Source: Hevea brasiliensis
Lineage: Eukaryota; Streptophyta; Magnoliopsida; Malpighiales; Euphorbiaceae
Reading direction: 5' to 3'
Assembly (NCBI RefSeq): GCF_030052815.1
Contig: NC_079496.1
Span: 12,663,100 to 12,727,099 of the forward strand
DNA: 64,000 nt
The position numbers and the translations under genes were made by a program. This document shows positions 58,063-64,000 of this stretch, piece by piece; within the stretch, counting starts at the first letter, position 1; every line of letters begins with the position of its first letter. The notes below the pieces were generated by a model. It did no database searches. It was not told the origin of the DNA and worked only from the letters and a program-made list of their open reading frames with translations.

Positions 58063-60616
58063 ATCTCCCACTAGCACTAGAGCCATTCATTACAATAACT
58101 TAGACCTATCTTCTCAAGATGTCGGTCTAATTGAGCTTATGACCTAGGCTTCGTGAATGGATCAGCTGGATTTTCAGCTAATGCTATTTTCTGCATGGGT
58201 ACATTGCCCGCTCAACTATCTCTTTGATAATGTGGTAGTGCCTTTCTATGTGTTTGGATTTCTGGTGAGACCGGGGTTCCTTATATCCAAACAACCTCTT
58301 TTGCAGCATCTGATGTAGCAATGTACTCAGCCTCTGTAGTGGAATCAGCAATCGTACTCTGTTTGGAACTCTTCCAACTGACTGCACCTCCATTACAAAT
58401 GAACACAAACCCAGAGGTAGACTTTCTATCATCGATATCTGATTGGAAATCAGAATCAGTGTAGCCATCCAATTACAAGTCACCACCTCCATAAATCAAG
58501 AATAAATCCTTAGTCCTTGTCAAGTACTTAAGGATATTCTTGACAGCTATCCAGTATTCCAAACCTGGATTGGATTGAAACCTGCTAGTCAAACTAACAG
58601 TATATGCTATATTCAGCATAGTACTTATCATTGCATACATCAAACTTCCAATAGCCAAAGCATATGGAATCCTGGCCATTTTATCTCTTTCTTCAGGTGT
58701 CTTTGGAGACATCTCTTTAGAAAGGTGGATACCATATCTCACTGGTAACAATCCTCTCTTGGAATCAAGCATGTTAAACCTCTTTAACACCTTTTTCAAG
58801 TATAAACATTAGGATAAACCAATTATTCTTTTTGTTCTATCTCTATAGATGTGAATTCCAAGAATATAGGTTGCCTCCCCTAAGTCTTTTATGGAGAATG
58901 TATTTGACAACCATACTTTTACAGTTGTCAACATACCTATGTCATTACCTATCAACAGAATACCATCCACATATAAGACAAGGAAAGTGATAGCACTATC
59001 ACTAACCTTCTTATATACACATGGTTCATTCACATTTTTGATAAAACCAAATGATTTAATGGCTTCATCAAAATGGATATTCCAACTCCTCGAAGCTTGT
59101 TTCAACCCATAAATTGATCGCTTTAGCTTGCATACCTTGGAACCATCTTGGGATTCAAAACTCCTAGGTTGTTCCATGAAAATGTTTTCTTCATTGTATC
59201 CATTGAGAAAAGCTGTTTTGACATCCATCTGCCAAATCTCATAATCATAGTATGCAGCTATTGCTAATAGAATCCTAATTGATTTAAGCATGGCAACAGG
59301 CGAGAAAGTCTCCTCATAGTCAATTCCTTACCTTTGGTGAAACCCTTTTGCTACTAGCCTTGCTTTATAGGTCTCTACCTTTCCATCAGAACCAATTTTC
59401 TTCTTAAAAAACCATTTATTCCCTATAGGTACAATACCGTCAGGTGGGTCAATAAGATCCCAAACTTGATTCTTATACATGGAATCGGTTTCGAATTTCA
59501 TAGCTTCAATCTATTTTGAAGAGTCTATATCTGATATAGCTTCTTCGTAGGTAAGTGGATAATCTCCATGATCTACTTCTTCATGAGTAAACAAATCTTG
59601 TTCATCTTTATGAAGAAAACTATATCTCACTGGTGGGTGAGATATCCTAGTCGATCTGCGAGGAATTACTGTAGATGTTTCATCAGTAAGTGTAGGTTGA
59701 CTAGATGGATCTATATCCATTTGATCTATTGGTTGGTCAAAATTCTCCAATTCTAACTCTATTTTCCTTCCTTTGCCTCCTTCTTGAATAAACTGTTGTT
59801 CAAGAAATATGGCATCTCTGCTTATCATAACCTTTTGTGATGTAGGCAAATAAAAATAATATCAAAAACTTTCTTTTGGAGATCCAACAAATCGACCCTT
59901 TTTTGATCTGGTTTTCAATTTATCAGTATTTAGCTTTTTGATATAAGATGGACAATCCCAAATCTTAACATTCTTAAGACTTAGTTTTCTTCCATGCCAT
60001 ATGTCATAAGGTGTGAAAGAAACTGATTTTGATGGAATCCTATTCAGAATATGCAAAGCTGATTCTAATGCAAATCCTCAAAAGAAGATTTGCATATCAG
60101 TATAGCTCATCATACTATGTACCATATCTAATAGGGTACGATTTTTCCTTTAAGATACACCATTCAACTGTGGCGTTCCTGGAGGAGTCAGCTGGGAAAC
60201 AATGCCATGCTCTTTCAAGTACTCATCAAATTCTGTACTTAAGTATTCACCTCCATGATATGATCGAAGAGTTTTAATACTTTTTCTTGTTTGATTTTCT
60301 ACTTTAGATTTAAATTCTTTGACCTTTTCAAAGGATTCATGTTTGTATTTCATCAAATACAAATACCCAAACCTTGATTTATCATCAGTAAATGTAATAA
60401 AGTAATGAAAACCATCTCTAGCTATTTCCTTAAATGGACCACATACATCACTATGTATTAGCTCCAAAATATTTTCAGCTCTTAGTCCTTGTCCAACAAA
60501 GGGTGATCTAGTCATTTTTCCTTGAAGGCAGGATTCACGAGTTGGAGTAGGTTCAGAACCCAATGAGGATAAAATCCCTATTTTCTCTAGTTTTGCAATC
60601 CTATCTTTTACAACAT
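58063..60616 (-). pseudogene. Copia integrase-RT-RNase H, degenerate
   Basis: From 60616 the minus strand reads the pre-integrase end (ESCLQGKMTRSPF), then the integrase core with HSDVCGPFK, FITFTDDKSRFGYLYL and TLRSYHGGEYLS (the second catalytic Asp is replaced by Tyr) and TPPGTPQLNGVS. RT follows with VARLVAKGFHQR-like and MDVKTAFLNGYNEENIFMEQP, YGLKQASRSWN and LYVDGILLIGND (YVDG for YVDD). RNase H shows [21 protein letters not shown] and [18 protein letters not shown]. Right after VVWI about 30 residues, including the usual YCDN motif, are deleted and the frame shifts into the KEPRSHQKSKHIERHYH segment. There are several stops. Confidence 0.92.
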
Positions 60617-61259
60617 TGTAACACCCCTCACCATTCTACACTGTAGCCGAGCAAGGCGTGTCACACTCGGTGCCGGAGCACCCTATCTTATCTTACTTTA
60701 TTCCTTTAATCATTTTCAAGTTATTATCTTTTAATATCAATTATTTTTCGACGGAGAAACTAACGGAGTTTCTCCTATTTTATTATCGTTTGACGTGTTT
60801 CACTATTCACCTGTTTGAAAATTTCAATAATATTTTAAAATAAAAATCTCATCATTTCATGCATTATCTATATATTTCAATTCCGTATTCAAATCTATAC
60901 AATTTCATTCATATCAATTTCTATACATTCCCATTCATGCTCAACTCATATATGAAAATTTTCAATCTTCATTAATCAACATGATATACAATTTAATCAT
61001 ATATGAATTAACTGACTTATTAATTTACATCATATACCTATTAATTACATTTTCATAATTTACATTACAATACTATAACTAAGCATTTTATACAACATAC
61101 AAATTATGACCTATATGAGCCCTATCTACATGCATTGCCGAGGAGGTGACAACCTTGAATACTTTAGACACTACTGCAGATCAGAACTCCAAAATCTCTG
61201 TTTAGTATTCGCTAGGCTTTACCTTCTGTACCTGCGCGAGGGAAACAAATCTAATCGCG

Positions 61260-61277
61260 CTAAGCATTTCTGCTTAG
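61260..61277 (-). other. conserved LTR stem-loop, copy I
   Basis: CTAAGCA pairs with TGCTTAG around a 4-base loop that reads GAAA on the LTR sense strand. Confidence 0.6.
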
Positions 61278-62662
61278 TTGTGCAATAATATAACAAAGAA
61301 ATAATATACAAAATATAAATTGAAATAAAACATGGTTCAAATAATTTAGATCTAATTATGCTTCAATAAGGTTTCTAAAATTTAATATCCCATTTTTTTT
61401 TCTTAATTTAGTCCTCTTTAGAGGTGCTTAGCTCATAAGGTTACAGTAAGAATATACAATATACTAATATTCTAATAGCATTATTCTTAACTTAATATTA
61501 TTATGCAAGGTACATTTGTAACTTTTATTTAAATTATATTTCTGTTATTAATCTTTTTGTATCATTTAATTTAATACCTTCTAGGTTATCTTAAATTATT
61601 TCATAATAATTAAAGTTCCAGTGCATTCAATAATAGATAACTTTTTTTTTTTTATCATCAGTCCAGTTCATTTCAATTCTTTCTAGCATTTTATTAATCG
61701 TTTTCTTGATGATTTTGAGCCTCATTTTATTGTAATCATTCTTTATCTTGATATTTAATCTTCTTACTTCCTTTAATAATCAATTCAATTACATTTATAC
61801 TTTTTCATGCCCAAGTAACCTATACAAATTGACCGGACTGGATAAACGGGTAAACTAGCACTGGGTACCAGGTACCTCGGGCCGTCACACTATCAGTCAC
61901 AATGTGTCTCCGGGTGTGCATACAGAATGACTAATAAGCCATAAAAGCAATAAGGCATAAAGCCAAGTATATCATAATCAGTATAGCCATAGGCCATCAT
62001 AACACAGAATGGCATGATGCCACACGCATTACTGCTATCATAATCCTATTGGCATGCCAACCTATCCAAACCAATCACACTAGGTGTACTAGGGCATATT
62101 ACAAAGTTATTTCTTGAATGTTTGTACTTAACATGAAAGGTTACTATTCATTTAGTCATTTAAGTCACAATATTGACTTTTTCATATATAATAGTTACAT
62201 GAGTTTTAATCACATAGATTTACTACATTTTGGTTCCCAAAAATGTTAGCATTTGTTGCCAATCCATACTTCTAACCAATGGAGAATAAATCCAAATTTT
62301 AGTTTTTGGGTGCTAGAGTTCACTGTTCCATTAGGCCATTCTACAATGAGAATTTGGCCAAGTGTTCTTAATCAAAGTTGTTCTTTATTGTATCTAGTTA
62401 TATTTCACTTTTTGAATCACCCCATTTGGAGTTTTTTAGCTCAAGTTATGGCTATTTAACCATAACTGGTCTGATTGCCTTAACCCAGAATTTCTGGGCA
62501 ATTTTTGGTTCTGCCGGATTTGATAGTTCAATTTTAGCTAGCAATTTCATTTAGTTAAGTTCAGAATTTGAGTTTGTGTTCTACATGAAAGTTGTTCTAA
62601 ATTGCCTCAGCTTTCCATTGATATAAATTTTAGGTCAATTGAACTATTCTACACTGAGTTAT

Positions 62663-62693
62663 GACCAAATGAATGAACACTGTTCATTTGGTC
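62663..62693. other. conserved LTR palindrome, copy I
   Basis: Outer arms GACCAAATGA and TCATTTGGTC pair perfectly; the centre has an extra ATGA. Confidence 0.7.
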
Positions 62694-63579
62694 ATTTTGC
62701 CCAGGCAGAATTGGTGCTACCCAGATTTGGTCAATTTTTAAGACATCCTAAGTTTAGTTTCTAGATAGGGTTCCTTCATCAAAGTTGTGCCATTATGTGT
62801 CTAATTTCATGTCCAATTGGCCTTGCACCAATTGAACTTACACAACCCAAGTTATAGCTACCCAAACATGCTGGACTCACATCCAGACCTGCAAGGCACT
62901 CAAGGCAGCACACCCAACCTCAAATCCAAAGCTACAATTCACTTCAATTCTTCATTATACTCAGCCAAATGGTCACTAATTGACCATTAGAACTCCACTT
63001 AACATTACACAACAATAACCCTTAATTCATCACAAACCCTAATTAATCAAAGTCTCAATCTCATGCAACTCCTAATATCCCCAACTCCAATCCATATATA
63101 CACATCAATTGACATCAATACACAAGTTTAATTGTAAGTAAATCATCAAAACCCTCACCCTCTCTTGGCTACCAAAATTTAATGGGGCAAGTTCATGCAT
63201 CTTTAATTCATTTTTCATCAAATTTTCAACTTAACTCAACTTAAATTCATACTTAGAAAAGAGTGGAAACAAGAAAATTAGAACTAACCTTGACTTAGTC
63301 TCTTTCCAAGACTTCAAAACTTCACTTTCTTCTTTTCTTTTTGCTGTCCAAAGCTTGCTCTAAGTATGAGGATGAGTTTTTGTGAAGGGAGTAAGAGATT
63401 TTATGGTGAAATGGTGTGGGAATTAAAGCTTTGAATGAAGAAATCAATGGAGGAAGAAAATAAGTGGGTTTCGGCTAGTTGATGGGAGGAGGAAGACAAC
63501 TAATTTTCTTGTAAGTTTTATCTCTTTTTAATTAGTTTATAAGGTGTGTGTTGCAATATGATTGGTGGAGGGTTTTTAA

Positions 63580-63597
63580 TGACATCATATGATGTCA
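63580..63597. promoter_or_regulatory. U3 palindrome, copy I
   Basis: A perfect 18-bp palindrome, TGACATCATATGATGTCA, in the U3 part of the reversed LTR. Confidence 0.6.
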
Positions 63598-64000
63598 AAG
63601 TCCCATTTTTCTTCATTTTTCCTTTCTTTTCTTTTTATTCATTTTCAATTTAATTTTTAGCAATATTTATTTATATTTTATGTCATAATAATTATTTACT
63701 TAACTGGACAAGTTGATCAAAAATCGTCTCTGAAGACGAAATGACCAAAATGCCCTCTGTTTGGCTTATCGAGCCAAAATCATCTGTATCGATCTAAAAA
63801 TTTTTCTAAACATTTTCTTGGCATTCTAATGCCATAGAAGCCTCAATGACTCTTCTCTGGAGTCCCAAAAATTATTTCATGAATTTTCTCCCGGGTTTAG
63901 GGCTTTTAGCTGCGAGGACCGCAACTTCCCACTGGGTTACCCATCACTAGGGCACTGGCTCATTTAACTTGGTTGTATTTTATTTCTAAAATTTTTTCTA

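Larger units (their letters stand above)
55949..60616 (-). mobile_element. Copia element (Angela/Tork-like), 5' end outside
   Basis: 3' LTR 55949-58062 and internal pol sequence up to 60616, on the minus strand. It inserted into the LTR on its left. It is cut at 60617 by the long LTR copy I; its gag and 5' LTR are not in this window. Confidence 0.9.
60617..64000 (-). mobile_element. long-LTR family copy I, runs off the window
   Basis: The plus strand starts TGTAACACCCCTCACC; it is the reversed 3' end of the family. It matches C and A throughout, including the conserved 'ggtaccaggtacc' and 'gggccgtcacac' block near 61865. By comparison with C, about 150 bp of LTR lies beyond 64000. Whether it is a solo LTR or part of a whole element cannot be told. 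Left flank: AACAT. Confidence 0.9.

Overview
This window looks like a repeat-dense part of a dicot plant nuclear genome. It is AT-rich and has no operons or bacterial genes. It carries plant-type Copia and Gypsy (Athila lineage) retrotransposons, an L1-like LINE, and one spliced host gene of the plant-specific BURP family. The species cannot be settled from sequence alone; a Euphorbiaceae-like woody dicot is only a guess. I estimate that about nine tenths of the window is transposon-derived.

Layout. 1-2244: AT-rich flank with a duplicated GA-microsatellite block and a fragment matching the BURP promoter region. 2245-5687: a very long solo LTR (copy A). 5765-5851 plus 25286-28750: an antisense LINE split by a Copia element (5852-25280, TSD GCAAT). 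That Copia contains a full-length Athila-like Gypsy element on the minus strand inside its 5' LTR (6095-18671, TSD CTAACT). It also contains a second solo LTR inside its RNase H region (copy B, 19774-23780, TSD TCTTT). 29058-35581: a non-coding Athila-related element (TSD CTAAC) whose 3' LTR holds solo LTR copy C (31214-34349, TSD TGTTC). 35728-41145: a short-internal, TRIM-like element (TSD AAATT) whose 5' LTR holds solo LTR copy E in reverse orientation (35900-39589, TSD TTAAC).

41151-44076 is the only island of ordinary gene sequence: a three-exon, apparently intact BURP-domain gene on the minus strand with about 320 bp of upstream sequence before Copia debris begins. 44077-47336: two broken Copia elements and a 488-bp long-arm MITE. 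47337-48053: the 3' half of a second, pseudogenised BURP copy. 48054-51140: a TRIM-like LTR-internal-LTR unit joined to a Copia gag-protease gene that uses the same LTR. 51141-55948: a gag-only Athila-related element. Its 3' LTR is cut by a Copia element (55949-60616), which is in turn cut by another copy of the long LTR family (from 60617, running off the end).

The most interesting signals are not protein genes. The five long LTRs share several conserved inverted repeats. One small stem-loop has paired (compensatory) changes between copies, and the U3 end carries near-perfect palindromes. The Athila-type elements share a hairpin just after pol and another just before the polypurine tract. 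The TRIM-like family includes a gag-protease-only relative. The BURP locus appears to be a gene cluster dismantled by nested insertions. No CRISPR, tRNA, rRNA or other host gene was recognised.
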